This document shows positions 33,978 through 42,259 of a stretch of 64,000 nt of DNA, one piece after another. Below the pieces are notes generated by a model that saw only the letters and a list, made by a program, of their open reading frames with translations, was not told where the DNA came from and made no database searches. Position numbers and translations under genes: made by a program. Each line of letters starts with the position of its first letter. Position 1 is the first letter of the stretch. This stretch comes from Paenibacillus humicus NBRC 102415 (GTDB lineage Bacteria > Bacillota > Bacilli > Paenibacillales > Paenibacillaceae), in the NCBI RefSeq assembly GCF_004000905.1, contig NZ_BIMD01000002.1, positions 124,001 through 188,000 on the forward strand, read 5' to 3'.

Positions 33978-35396
33978 ATGGCAGCATCATATCAAACTCT
34001 TGAAGTCATGAAATCCTGTGTTTCACCAATTGTAGAACAGCTCGATGAGCGGCTGGCTCTTAAGGAACGGGGAATAACTTATGGAAAGAAAGATTTAGAA
34101 ATGAACGCAAATACCTTTGCCACTTACACATTAAGTCGAATGCATCTCGTTCAGCTAGGTAACGCGCAGATTTATACCTATTGCAGTAAGGGGTATTACA
34201 TCGAAATGAACGATAGGATGTTAAAGGCAATCTGCCGCGGTATTATTCATGAAGCAAAAACGGATATCTGGTGTCGGAAATGGGAGGGTGAGTACTTCGA
34301 GGCTTTAAGGAGAGAGATACCATTTGTTGAAGAAATGAATCCCGAAAAGGGGCTTATAAACTTAACCAATGGCATGTTAAATCTTTATTCGATGGAATTT
34401 GTTAATCATGACCCAAGCTACTTATCCACCATACAAATACCGATTGAGTACAACAAAACTGCATCATGTCCGAAGTTTGAAGAGTTCCTATTCGACATCT
34501 TTGAAGGTGATGGTGAACGTATCAGGCTTGTTCAGGAAATAATGGGTTACTGCTTTATACCGGACATTAAGATTCAAAAGGCGTTTTTCTTCATTGGTTC
34601 GGGATCAAACGGTAAGAGTGTATTATCAGAAGTCATCCGTCACCTTATCGGAATTGAAAATGTGTCAAATGTCTCGTTGAAAGATCTCGGTGGTCGTTTT
34701 GGTATGCAAAACCTGCCGGGAAAGCTGGTGAATGTTTCGACCGAGAATGAATTTGATCGGAAATTCAACACTCAGAACTTCAAAATCTTAACTGGTGGAG
34801 ATGCGGTAAACGTCGAGCAGAAATTCAAAGCTTCTTTCAACACAAGATTGTTTGCTAAGACGATTGTATTGCTGAACAGCATGATGGATTCAAATGATTC
34901 AACAAATGGGTATTTCCGAAGACTTCAAATCATTCCTTTCAACAAAATTTATCGGGAGTTGCGAGCGGACGAAGCCCCTATTGAGGGGGTAAGCTACATG
35001 GACAAGACTTTGCTCGATAAGCTGCTTACAGAATTACCAGGCATACTGAATTTTGCATTGAAAGGCTTAGCTCGTTTAATCGAAAACAACTTTAATTTGA
35101 CCGAGAGCAAAGTGTGTGAAAAAGCATTAGAGGACTATAAGGTTAGTCAAAACCCAGTTCCCGAGTATTTCAATGCACGGGTATTTTGGGCTGAAGGTGA
35201 ACAGACCTTAAGATCAGATTTCAAGCGTGATTTTTCTAGATGGGCAGAGATTAACGGTTTGGACAATGTAAAGTCTATAGGCTCCACAAAGTTTTGGGAA
35301 ATGTTCAGCAGAGTTCTCATCGAGCAAGGCATTAAAGTTCGCGAGAAGAAAATCAATGGTGATTATTATGTCGAGGGGCTTGGGATTTACTTTTAG
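33978..35396 (+). CDS. D5/P4-type replication helicase (phage/plasmid primase C-terminal family)
   Basis: 472 residues; start at the ATG after GAGAAAGG, since an extension to 33945 has no binding site. Walker A GSGSNGKSVLSEV at ~207-219, Walker B-like region LVNVSTENEF (~250) and sensor segment KTIVLLNSMM (~298) mark a superfamily 3 helicase. The N-terminal D5_N-like region (~60-190) is present; the archaeo-eukaryotic primase domain of full P4 alpha proteins is absent. A C-terminal winged-helix-like region (~400-470) may bind the origin. Indicates the element can replicate after excision. No origin is identified. Confidence 0.88.
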   Translation: MAASYQTLEVMKSCVSPIVEQLDERLALKERGITYGKKDLEMNANTFATYTLSRMHLVQLGNAQIYTYCSKGYYIEMNDRMLKAICRGIIHEAKTDIWCRKWEGEYFEALRREIPFVEEMNPEKGLINLTNGMLNLYSMEFVNHDPSYLSTIQIPIEYNKTASCPKFEEFLFDIFEGDGERIRLVQEIMGYCFIPDIKIQKAFFFIGSGSNGKSVLSEVIRHLIGIENVSNVSLKDLGGRFGMQNLPGKLVNVSTENEFDRKFNTQNFKILTGGDAVNVEQKFKASFNTRLFAKTIVLLNSMMDSNDSTNGYFRRLQIIPFNKIYRELRADEAPIEGVSYMDKTLLDKLLTELPGILNFALKGLARLIENNFNLTESKVCEKALEDYKVSQNPVPEYFNARVFWAEGEQTLRSDFKRDFSRWAEINGLDNVKSIGSTKFWEMFSRVLIEQGIKVREKKINGDYYVEGLGIYF

Positions 35397-35472
35397 GGAT
35401 TCAGTTTTCGTTTTACTGAGCAAAGTTTCTTTTGTTGTGAAATAAAAATTATCAATCTAGGAGGAATATGTA

Positions 35473-35781
35473 ATGTCTGCAGCGATTATGAAAGATATTG
35501 AAACACTAAAGAAAATTGGTTATACAGTTATGACGGGTTACAAAACCCAGGAGGATCTAATGATGCTTAAGACACATCCATTTTTCGATAAGGAGTTGGT
35601 TTACTTTAAATTGTGGTATTCAAACCCGTTTACAACTGGTCCTAAAACATGCATATGTGATTTTAATAGGAGTGGAGCGAGGTTAGTGGTTAGGAAAATA
35701 CAAAAACTTTACGAGATGGGGTTAACACCGAAACATATGCAGCTTGTTTGCGGACTTAAACATCAAAGATCCAGAATGTAG
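35473..35781 (+). CDS. Unknown 102-residue protein
   Basis: ATG after CTAGGAGGAAT. Mixed helical/beta, with a CIC pair at residues ~58-60 and a basic C-terminus (CGLKHQRSRM). No family recognised. It lies 76 bases downstream of the helicase gene and is followed by a terminator, so it may belong to the replication module. Confidence 0.58.
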   Translation: MSAAIMKDIETLKKIGYTVMTGYKTQEDLMMLKTHPFFDKELVYFKLWYSNPFTTGPKTCICDFNRSGARLVVRKIQKLYEMGLTPKHMQLVCGLKHQRSRM

Positions 35782-35796
35782 AATTTTCAATTACTG

Positions 35797-35846
35797 AGCA
35801 CTTATTTCTCTGACTGTTTTAGTCAGGAAGTAGGTGCTTTTTTTTA
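35797..35846 (+). terminator. Rho-independent terminator
   Basis: AGCACTTATTTCTCTGACT folds with AGTCAGGAAGTAGGTGCT (two mismatches), followed by eight or more Ts. Confidence 0.85.
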
Positions 35847-35876
35847 TTTTGACTCTAATTGATCTTTACCTGTATG

Positions 35877-35911
35877 GAGTTGAGTTCGTGTTACTGATAT
35901 TTTTCAAGAGT
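35877..35911 (+). promoter_or_regulatory. Bipartite element motif, copy 4
   Basis: GAGTTGA, 20 bases, TCAAGAGT; same as copies 2 and 3. It ends 57 bases before the ATG at 35969, the same distance as copy 2 from its gene. Confidence 0.62.
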
Positions 35912-35968
35912 CCTTAACAAGCAGGCATGGAGTTACCGCTCCAAATATCTTGAGGGGTTGTGAATCGC

Positions 35969-36202
35969 ATGCCTGTTACAAGAAGTTTGAAAGCCAAGGT
36001 TGATAAAGAGAACAAATTGATCTTTGTTTGGATGCTTGAACAACAAAAAGATTCAGACGAATTTGTAGAATTGAAGGCATTTGCAAAATCCAGCAAATTT
36101 AAGGTTGTAACATTTATCTCAGGAAAGGACGATCTTAATTTGGCTTTGGAGAATCTAATCCTTGACAATGCACTAATAAACAGTGTTGATTCGACTGGTT
36201 AA
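35969..36202 (+). CDS. Unknown 77-residue protein upstream of integrase
   Basis: ATG 35969 lies 11 bases after GAGGGG; GTG 35960 is too close. Alpha/beta with strands LIFVWMLEQ and KVVTFISG, and a C-terminal helix. Its position directly upstream of the integrase and its size would fit an excisionase-like directionality factor, but nothing in the sequence proves this. Controlled by a copy of the bipartite motif. Confidence 0.5.
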   Translation: MPVTRSLKAKVDKENKLIFVWMLEQQKDSDEFVELKAFAKSSKFKVVTFISGKDDLNLALENLILDNALINSVDSTG

Positions 36203-36257
36203 GCAGAGTTAAGATAACAACTACTAAATTTTGGGTGAGTGGAATCTAGTAGTCGAA
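36190..36257 (+). promoter_or_regulatory. Nested inverted repeats before the integrase
   Basis: TTCGACT (36190) pairs with AGTCGAA (36251) and, inside it, ACTACTA (36220) with TAGTAGT (36247). They span the 3' end of the upstream gene and the integrase leader. Candidate regulator or integrase binding region. Confidence 0.35.
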
Positions 36258-36310
36258 CTAATTTATGTACAGTTTTAGAAAGTATAAAAATATGAATGAG
36301 GTGCGTATAA

Positions 36311-38317
36311 ATGATTGTCAAAATCAGCGAGAAAAATGAGTTAACATCTAATACCGTATATCTTGGTTACACACGTTTAAGCCGGGACGAGGACAAGTCA
36401 AACTATACTTCAATAATCGGGCAGAAGAAAATGATTAAGTCTCATATCAAGGAAAAGTTCAATAGTACAATTACCGACGAGGCAATCTATGAAGATGATA
36501 ATGTCAGCGGCTATACATTCGACAGACCTGATTACAATCGACTTATAAAGGATATTGATAGTGCTGTTGAAACTGGAAAGCAGGTAGTTCTTGTAGTTAA
36601 AGATTTATCTCGGATCGGAAGGAACAATCCGTTAACATTACTTTTCCTTCAGGAAATGAAAAGTAAAGGAGTGCGAATAGTCCTACTGGGTGATAATTAT
36701 GACTCATTCGTTGATGATGATTCGATGCTCGGTATCAAATCGTGGTATAATGAGTTGTATGTTAAGGATATAAGTCGAAAAGTAAAAGACGGTATTAAAT
36801 CCAGGATGAAAGATGGCAATTATCTGGCACCTGTCCCTTACGGTTATAAGAGGAACCCACTCAATCGTAAAGAGATTATTATTGACGATGAAACAGCTCC
36901 AATTATTAGAAAGATATTTCAGATGTATTTGCAAGGTGATGGATACAGGAAAATATGTATCTATTTAACGTCAAACAAGATACCAACACCTTCAATGATT
37001 ATCCAACGGGATAGGGCATCCGTGGGGAAAGCTTACAAAAAAGATGTGACAGATGTTTGGGTTCAGAGAATGGTTCAGCGAATCATCCGGAATGATTTCT
37101 ATATTGGGGTATTGAGACAGGGGAAGTACAAGCTAAACGGAATCAATGGCAAAATACTTAAGACAGATTTGGGACAGCATCATGTATTTGAAAATAACCA
37201 TGAACCAATTATCAGTAAAGCTGATTTTGACTTGGCTCAAGCCATTGCTGAAAAAAGACTTGAGAGCAATTTTAGAGGCACTGGTTATAGGCATCTCAAT
37301 GTCTTTTCCGGATTTTTGGTTTGTGAAGATTGTGGGAAGGGAATGGTTGCTCTTAATAAAGAGGGTAAACACAAGTCGTATATTTGTGGGACATATAGAA
37401 GAGTTGGGGGAATAGCTTGCACTACACATTATATCCTTGACAGAACCTTAATGCTTGCTATAAAAGCCCACTTAGTATTAATACGTGAGAACTTAAGTAT
37501 GGCAATACAACAATTCAATAGTAAGGTGCAAGAAAGTGTTAAAAAAGCCGAAAAGACAAATAAGTTTGAAACTTCAATGGCAAGGCTAAAGGCACAGCAT
37601 AGTCAGCTATCAGATGAATTAAAGATCACTGTCAGGCAGAAAATTAAGGAAATGGCTTTGAACCCTGCAACCGCAGATATCAAGGAAAAAACCTACGCTT
37701 TAGTGGAGGCTGACCTTGAGCAACAAATTGTTGAAGTCAACCGTCAAATTAAAGAAATAACTTCAATTAAGGAACAGACAACTTTGTTTCAAGAAGGGGC
37801 AAAAACCGCACTAAGTGTCTTTGATGCTATAATTGCAAAAGAAAGTCTAGATAGGAAAGACTTAGAATTGTTGGTTGACAAAATAACCGTCAGCGCAGAT
37901 AAATCACCAACAATATATTTAAAGGCAAATATCGAGCAGTTACTTCAACTTGACAATGGTGATGATCCTGATGGTAACGGTAGAGGTAACAAAGCCACTG
38001 TAACTTACAAAGCGGGGGCAGTCACCAAATCGTTCATGTCGACAGTGGCTATAAATGAAAATTCTGGACAGTCCACTTCGCCAACGCCAGTAAATGGGTA
38101 TACTAAGCCATTAAAAGAACCATTGAGCACTACAAGGCGGGCTCCTACGGCATTCAAGGCGTGGGCGGCGTGCTGGTGGAGAAGATCGAAGGCTGTTATA
38201 CCAATGTCGTCGGCTTGCCGCTGCCGCTGCTTGCGGACATGCTGGCCGAATTCGGCATACACGTCATTTAATTCTGCTGCTCCCGTGCCTGCGCGCTGCG
38301 CCAGGACGGGGGCTTGA
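36311..38317 (+). CDS. Large serine integrase of the element
   Basis: Catalytic domain ~15-165: nucleophile S24 in [29 protein letters not shown] (motif only in part: [12 protein letters not shown]), [11 protein letters not shown] with catalytic arginines, then a recombinase domain ([10 protein letters not shown] onwards, ~175-300) and zinc ribbon ([10 protein letters not shown], ~337-375), and a long coiled-coil with basic C-terminal region. It carries out attP x attB recombination. The frame crosses the right att junction at ~38,134, so the last ~60 residues are translated from chromosomal maf in the wrong frame and are arginine/tryptophan/cysteine-rich junk. In the excised circle the end would differ. 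All catalytic residues look intact. Confidence 0.93.
   Translation: MIVKISEKNELTSNTVYLGYTRLSRDEDKSNYTSIIGQKKMIKSHIKEKFNSTITDEAIYEDDNVSGYTFDRPDYNRLIKDIDSAVETGKQVVLVVKDLSRIGRNNPLTLLFLQEMKSKGVRIVLLGDNYDSFVDDDSMLGIKSWYNELYVKDISRKVKDGIKSRMKDGNYLAPVPYGYKRNPLNRKEIIIDDETAPIIRKIFQMYLQGDGYRKICIYLTSNKIPTPSMIIQRDRASVGKAYKKDVTDVWVQRMVQRIIRNDFYIGVLRQGKYKLNGINGKILKTDLGQHHVFENNHEPIISKADFDLAQAIAEKRLESNFRGTGYRHLNVFSGFLVCEDCGKGMVALNKEGKHKSYICGTYRRVGGIACTTHYILDRTLMLAIKAHLVLIRENLSMAIQQFNSKVQESVKKAEKTNKFETSMARLKAQHSQLSDELKITVRQKIKEMALNPATADIKEKTYALVEADLEQQIVEVNRQIKEITSIKEQTTLFQEGAKTALSVFDAIIAKESLDRKDLELLVDKITVSADKSPTIYLKANIEQLLQLDNGDDPDGNGRGNKATVTYKAGAVTKSFMSTVAINENSGQSTSPTPVNGYTKPLKEPLSTTRRAPTAFKAWAACWWRRSKAVIPMSSACRCRCLRTCWPNSAYTSFNSAAPVPARCARTGA
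38120..38150 (+). other. Right attachment junction (attR) of the element
   Basis: Composition and coding frame switch here. Maf codons are recognisable from AAG GCG GGC TCC TAC GGC (38134 on), where family members read DKAGxYGIQG; the codons before it (ACC ATT GAG CAC TAC) do not match Maf. The exact crossover dinucleotide cannot be fixed without the left end or an empty site. Confidence 0.75.
38134..38271 (+). pseudogene. maf: 3' remnant of maf (nucleotide pyrophosphatase) split by the element
   Basis: 45 codons, KAGSYGIQG through the VVGLPL motif to TAA, match the C-terminal quarter of Maf/YhdE, a house-cleaning dTTP/UTP pyrophosphatase also linked to septum inhibition in Bacillus. The N-terminal part with the active site is missing here and should lie beyond the left end of the element. 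Maf directly precedes radC in Bacilli, so the context agrees. Excision would rejoin the gene. Confidence 0.88.
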
Positions 38318-38332
38318 AGGCGGTCGGGTCCA

Positions 38333-39028
38333 ATGTCGGTTCCATCAAAAGGATTAAGCCTGCGCGAGCTTCCAAGCGAAGAACGTCCGAGAGAGCGCAT
38401 GATCAAGTACGGAGCGGAAGCGCTCAGCCATGCCGAGCTGCTGGCGATCCTTCTGCGGACGGGAACGGCGTCGGAGACGGCGGTGCATCTGGCCTCGCGT
38501 ATTCTGGCCCAGAGCGGCAGCCTGCGCGGACTGGTGGACATGGGGACGACGGAGCTGACGCGGATCAAGGGCATCGGTCCGGCCAAGGCGCTGCAGATCC
38601 GGGCCGGCATCGAGCTCGGCAGGCGGCTTTCCCAGAGCCGCCGCGGAGAGGCCGTCGTCGTGCGGAGGCCGCAGGACGCGGCGGATTACCTGATGGAAGA
38701 CCTTCGCTATCATAAGGTGGAGCATTTCGTCTGCCTGTTTCTCAACACCAAAAATCATATCGTCGCGCGCGAGACCATATCGGTAGGAACGCTGAATGCA
38801 TCGCTTGTCCATCCGCGGGAAGTATTCCGCGAGGCGATACGGCATGGCGCGGCTTCGATCGTCTGCGCCCACAACCATCCGAGCGGAGATCCGACCCCGA
38901 GCACCGAGGATGCGGCGCTGACGCGCAGGCTGGCAGAGGCGGGAGAACTGGTCGGAATCGACGTGCTGGATCATATTGTCATCGGCGATGGAGTCTTCAT
39001 TAGTTTGAAGGAACAAGGCCTCTTGTAA
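38333..39028 (+). CDS. radC: RadC family (UPF0758) JAMM-domain protein
   Basis: 231 residues. N-terminal UPF0758 region with a helix-hairpin-helix (ELTRIKGIGPAKALQI, ~65-80) and a C-terminal JAB/MPN domain with the metal motif AHNHPSGDPTPSTED (~180-194). Despite the name it is not a proven repair protein; its molecular role is unsettled. Start at the ATG with GGCGGTCGGG upstream. It is the first intact chromosomal gene after the split maf, so its transcription may now depend on the element or a local promoter. Confidence 0.93.
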   Translation: MSVPSKGLSLRELPSEERPRERMIKYGAEALSHAELLAILLRTGTASETAVHLASRILAQSGSLRGLVDMGTTELTRIKGIGPAKALQIRAGIELGRRLSQSRRGEAVVVRRPQDAADYLMEDLRYHKVEHFVCLFLNTKNHIVARETISVGTLNASLVHPREVFREAIRHGAASIVCAHNHPSGDPTPSTEDAALTRRLAEAGELVGIDVLDHIVIGDGVFISLKEQGLL

Positions 39029-39070
39029 TATAATGAATAGGATTGCCGCATTTCAGAAGGGAGTTTGACC

Positions 39071-40096
39071 ATGTTCGGAGGCTCTAAGGATTTAGGGATT
39101 GACCTGGGTACCGCCAATACGCTCGTGTATGTCAAAGGAAAAGGAATCGCTGTCAGGGAGCCGTCTGTGGTGGCCCTGCGTACGGATACAAAAACGATTG
39201 AAGCTGTCGGCGAGCATGCCAAGAAAATGATCGGCCGCACGCCCGGCAACATCCGCGCTGTCCGTCCGATGAAGGATGGCGTCATCGCGGATTTTGAGAC
39301 GACAGCCACTATGATCAAATATTTCATTCGCCAGGCGCAGAAGCAGCGCGCCCTGTTCCCGCGCCATCCAAACGTCATGATATGCGTGCCTTCGGGAATT
39401 ACATCCGTCGAGAAGCGCGCCGTCGAAGACGCGGCCAAGCAAGCAGGAGCGCGCGAGGCGTTCACGATCGAGGAGCCGTTCGCGGCGGCGATCGGAGCCG
39501 ACCTGCCCGTATGGGAGCCGACCGGCAGCATGGTCGTCGATATCGGCGGCGGCACGACGGAAGTCGCGGTCATTTCGCTCGGAGGCATCGTGACGAGCCG
39601 TTCGGTCCGCATCGCCGGAGACGAGATGGATGAGGCCGTCATCCAGTACATCAAGCGGCTGTACAATCTGATGATCGGCGAGCGCACGGCCGAGCAGCTG
39701 AAGATGGAGATCGGCACGGCGATGGCGCTGGAGCAGTCGGAGACGATGGAAATCCGCGGCCGCGACCTCGTGACGGGGCTGCCCAAGACGCTGTCGATCA
39801 CTTCGGACGAGATTACGGAAGCTCTCGCGGATACGATCGCGGCTATTATCGACGCCGTGAAGATCACGCTCGAGAAATGCCCGCCGGAGCTGTCTGCGGA
39901 CATCATGGACCGCGGCATCGTGCTTACCGGCGGCGGAGCGCTGCTGCGCAACCTGGACAAGCTGCTCTCCCGCGAGACCGGCATGCCGGTCATCGTAGCC
40001 GAGAATCCCCTTGACTGCGTAGCGATCGGCACGGGCCGCTCGCTCGACAACTTGCATTTATTCAAAAACAGAGGCGGCTCCAGGTCCAAGCGCTAA
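39071..40096 (+). CDS. mreB: Rod-shape actin homologue MreB
   Basis: 341 residues; ATG 39071 follows AGAAGGGAG (a TTG six bases earlier is unlikely). Actin-like ATPase: phosphate-1 loop [11 protein letters not shown], phosphate-2 [15 protein letters not shown] (~155-169), adenosine motif [12 protein letters not shown] (~283-294). Forms membrane-attached filaments guiding lateral wall synthesis with MreC, MreD and RodA/PBP2. Gene order mreB-mreC-mreD is standard. Confidence 0.97.
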   Translation: MFGGSKDLGIDLGTANTLVYVKGKGIAVREPSVVALRTDTKTIEAVGEHAKKMIGRTPGNIRAVRPMKDGVIADFETTATMIKYFIRQAQKQRALFPRHPNVMICVPSGITSVEKRAVEDAAKQAGAREAFTIEEPFAAAIGADLPVWEPTGSMVVDIGGGTTEVAVISLGGIVTSRSVRIAGDEMDEAVIQYIKRLYNLMIGERTAEQLKMEIGTAMALEQSETMEIRGRDLVTGLPKTLSITSDEITEALADTIAAIIDAVKITLEKCPPELSADIMDRGIVLTGGGALLRNLDKLLSRETGMPVIVAENPLDCVAIGTGRSLDNLHLFKNRGGSRSKR

Positions 40097-40112
40097 GTCG
40101 CAGGAGGAGCGG

Positions 40113-40133
40113 ATGAATGAGACGGGCGGGTGA
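40113..40133 (+). CDS. Possible six-codon leader peptide before mreC
   Basis: ATG AAT GAG ACG GGC GGG TGA sits six bases after CAGGAGGAG, the only strong ribosome binding site in the gap. Its stop overlaps the mreC GTG (GTGA). Ribosomes may load here and reinitiate at mreC. Confidence 0.35.
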   Translation: MNETGG

Positions 40134-40996
40134 ACGGTTTGTTTAAGCATTTGCGGAACAGGCGGCTCTTCGTTCTCATGATCAGCTTCATTCTTTTCAT
40201 CGCGGTCATCGGCGTGTCGATCAGCAACCGCTCGGGGCTGACCGCGCCGGAGAAGTTCCTTCGGGATACGACCGGATTCGTGCAGCAATGGTTCTACAAG
40301 CCCGCTGGCTATATGGCGGGCTTCTTCCAGGATATCGGAAACTTGCGCGCCATGCATGAAGAGAATGAGCAGCTGCGCATGACAGTAGCCGCCTATACGA
40401 GGGACAAGGTGAAATTCAATGCGATGGAGCAGACGAACCAGAGCTTGCAGGAGCTGCTGCACTTCACCGAAGCCCAGAAGAAGATCAACGATTACAAATT
40501 CCTGTTCGCCCAGGTCATCGCGGTCAGTCCGGATCCATACAACCAGACGCTGACGATCAACCTCGGCTCCAAGAACGGGATCAAGGAAAAGATGGCCGTC
40601 ATAACCGACGAGGGCATGGTCGGCATCATCAGCAAAGTGTCCGAGGTCACCTCCACGATCATGCCGCTGCTTGAACTGAACGACCAGGCGCCGGGAATAT
40701 CGGCGACGGCGCTCGGCAAGCAGAAGCAGTCGTTCGGCATCGTCAGCAGCTACAACAAGGAGACGCAGATGCTCCAGATGACGAAGATCGCGGCGGACGA
40801 CCCGATGACGAAGGGCGATACGATCCTGACCTCCGGACTGAACAATGTCTATCCGGAGGGGCTGGTCATCGGGACCGTAGAGTCCATTCAGGACAGCGAC
40901 TTCGGCCTGACCAAGACGGCCAGCATCAAGCTGGCTGCTGATTTCGATCATCTGAACGAGGTGCTTGTCGTCCAGAAGCCCGAGGCGATCCAATGA
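40130..40996 (+). CDS. mreC: Rod-shape-determining protein MreC
   Basis: 288 residues, GTG start. Short cytoplasmic N-terminus, one membrane helix (FVLMISFILFIAVIGVS, ~14-31), a coiled coil (~70-105, EENEQLRMTVAAYTRD) and an extracytoplasmic double beta-barrel core with TLTINLGSKNGIKEKM and the C-terminal barrel. Scaffolds PBP2 and RodA outside the membrane. The strong binding site upstream serves a tiny leader frame rather than this GTG, suggesting coupled translation. Confidence 0.95.
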   Translation: MNGLFKHLRNRRLFVLMISFILFIAVIGVSISNRSGLTAPEKFLRDTTGFVQQWFYKPAGYMAGFFQDIGNLRAMHEENEQLRMTVAAYTRDKVKFNAMEQTNQSLQELLHFTEAQKKINDYKFLFAQVIAVSPDPYNQTLTINLGSKNGIKEKMAVITDEGMVGIISKVSEVTSTIMPLLELNDQAPGISATALGKQKQSFGIVSSYNKETQMLQMTKIAADDPMTKGDTILTSGLNNVYPEGLVIGTVESIQDSDFGLTKTASIKLAADFDHLNEVLVVQKPEAIQ

Positions 40997-41520
40997 GGAT
41001 GCAAGGCATCGTAGGCTTGACCTTCCTGGCCTTCGTCGTGCAGTCGACGATCGTGCCGTGGATCATTCCGGGCGAGTTCGCCGGGCGAATCGTTCCTCAT
41101 TTCACGCTTGCCGTCGTGCTCTTCGCGGCCATGTACCACAGCCGGCACTCCGCTCTGCTGCTCGGAGCGGGCTTCGGGCTGCTGCAGGATGTCGTCTTCC
41201 GCGGGCATCTGCTCGGCCTGCATGCCTATGCGATGGCTCTCATCGGCTACCTGTTCGGGCTGCTGCTCGAGAGGCGCCGCAGCACGATGATGATGGCGCT
41301 TGTCGTCGTCGCGTTCGGCACGCTCTTATATGAACTTGCCCTTTATTATGTCTACAAGGTGTTCCAGTTCACGCAGGAGTCCCTGTCCTGGGCGCTGGTC
41401 GACCATATTCTTCCCAGCCTGTTCCTTCAGCTGGCATTCGCACTGGCGGTGTATATCCCGCTGCGGAGATGGTTCCAGAACTTGGCCATGAACCGGTACA
41501 GCAAGAAAGAGCCTGAATGA
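40993..41520 (+). CDS. mreD: Rod-shape-determining protein MreD
   Basis: 175 residues, ATG overlapping the mreC stop. Five or so hydrophobic helices fill the protein (VGLTFLAFVVQSTIVPWI at the start, LLGAGFGLLQDVVF, MMMALVVVAFGTLLYEL, FLQLAFALAVYIPL), matching the MreD membrane family. Third partner of the MreBCD complex. Ends the mre part of the operon; minC follows after 69 bases. Confidence 0.92.
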   Translation: MRMQGIVGLTFLAFVVQSTIVPWIIPGEFAGRIVPHFTLAVVLFAAMYHSRHSALLLGAGFGLLQDVVFRGHLLGLHAYAMALIGYLFGLLLERRRSTMMMALVVVAFGTLLYELALYYVYKVFQFTQESLSWALVDHILPSLFLQLAFALAVYIPLRRWFQNLAMNRYSKKEPE

Positions 41521-41589
41521 AGCCATGCATGAAGGAAGCAGGAAACCGCCTTCCGCAAGCCGAATTGAGTACGTCAAGGAGGGACGGAT

Positions 41590-42255
41590 GTGACCGACAA
41601 ACAGCGTATTACGATTAAGGGAGTCAAGGACGGTCTCATCTTCCTCTTTGACGATCAATGCGAGCTTTCGGAATTGATGGAAGAGCTCCAGTTCAAGCTG
41701 GAAAAATCCCACCAGCAGCTGCTTTCCGGGCCGCTGGTGCATGTGCATGTGAGGCTGGGCGCGCGCAGCCTGGAGGAGGAAGACAAGGAGAGAATCCGTT
41801 CCTTGATCCGCCAGAAGGGGAACCTGCTTGTCCAGTCGATTGAATCCGAAGCTGCCGCCGAAGAAGGCGATGAGGCCGGAAAGCAGGCGTTCAAGCTTAT
41901 GACGGGAATGATCCGTTCCGGGCAGACAGTGGAGCATGATGGAAGCCTGCTGCTGCTCGGCGACGTGAACCCCGGCGGCACGGTCCGCTGCACCGGGGAT
42001 ATATATGTGCTCGGCGCTCTTCGCGGAATGGCCCATGCGGGCTGCGAGGGCCGTGAAGAAGCCATTATCGCCGCGTCGCTGCTGCGGCCGACGCAGCTGC
42101 GCATTGCGGATGTCATCAGCCGTCCTCCCGAGGAATGGATGTCGGGAGACGCCTCCATGGAGTATGCCTACCTGGAGGACGGGCGGATGCAGATCGACAA
42201 GATGAACCAGCTCGCGCGGATGCGCAAGGAGACGATGCTGTTCAAAGGGGTGTAA
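41590..42255 (+). CDS. minC: Septum site-determining protein MinC
   Basis: 221 residues; GTG start after AAGGAGGGACG. N-terminal FtsZ-inhibiting domain (ITIKGVKDGLIFLFDD onwards) and C-terminal beta-helix that binds MinD and FtsZ (LLLGDVNPGGTVRCTGDIYV at ~127-146, GREEAIIAASLL). With MinD it blocks division at poles. Four bases separate it from minD. Confidence 0.96.
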   Translation: MTDKQRITIKGVKDGLIFLFDDQCELSELMEELQFKLEKSHQQLLSGPLVHVHVRLGARSLEEEDKERIRSLIRQKGNLLVQSIESEAAAEEGDEAGKQAFKLMTGMIRSGQTVEHDGSLLLLGDVNPGGTVRCTGDIYVLGALRGMAHAGCEGREEAIIAASLLRPTQLRIADVISRPPEEWMSGDASMEYAYLEDGRMQIDKMNQLARMRKETMLFKGV

Positions 42256-42259
42256 AGGC

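Larger units (their letters stand above)
1..38133. mobile_element. AT-rich integrative element inserted in maf (left end outside window)
   Basis: Seen: an abrupt change near 38,134 from AT-rich DNA with large intergenic gaps and unknown genes to GC-rich housekeeping DNA. The last element gene is a large serine recombinase pointing at the junction, and the first chromosomal codons beyond it are the 3' end of maf. Cargo: type I restriction-modification, several nuclease-like proteins, XRE regulators, a D5-type helicase and a small resolvase. No capsid, tail, terminase, relaxase or conjugation genes are visible. Known: large serine integrases often insert into conserved coding genes. Inference: an excisable, possibly replicating genomic island rich in defence genes. 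The left att site is not in this window, so size and full content are unknown. Confidence 0.88.

Noticed and set aside
1-38133. Intact prophage
   Set aside because: Integrase, helicase and repressors are present, but no terminase, portal, capsid, tail or lysis genes are visible in 38 kb; the part left of the window could change this.
1-38133. CCGCGG enrichment in the AT-rich element (about eight copies)
   Set aside because: Slightly more than expected by a rough estimate, but palindromic, mostly within coding regions and too few to judge by eye.
38140-38317. C-terminal 60 residues of the integrase as a real domain
   Set aside because: They are the out-of-frame translation of the maf 3' end; sense reading gives the conserved Maf C-terminus.
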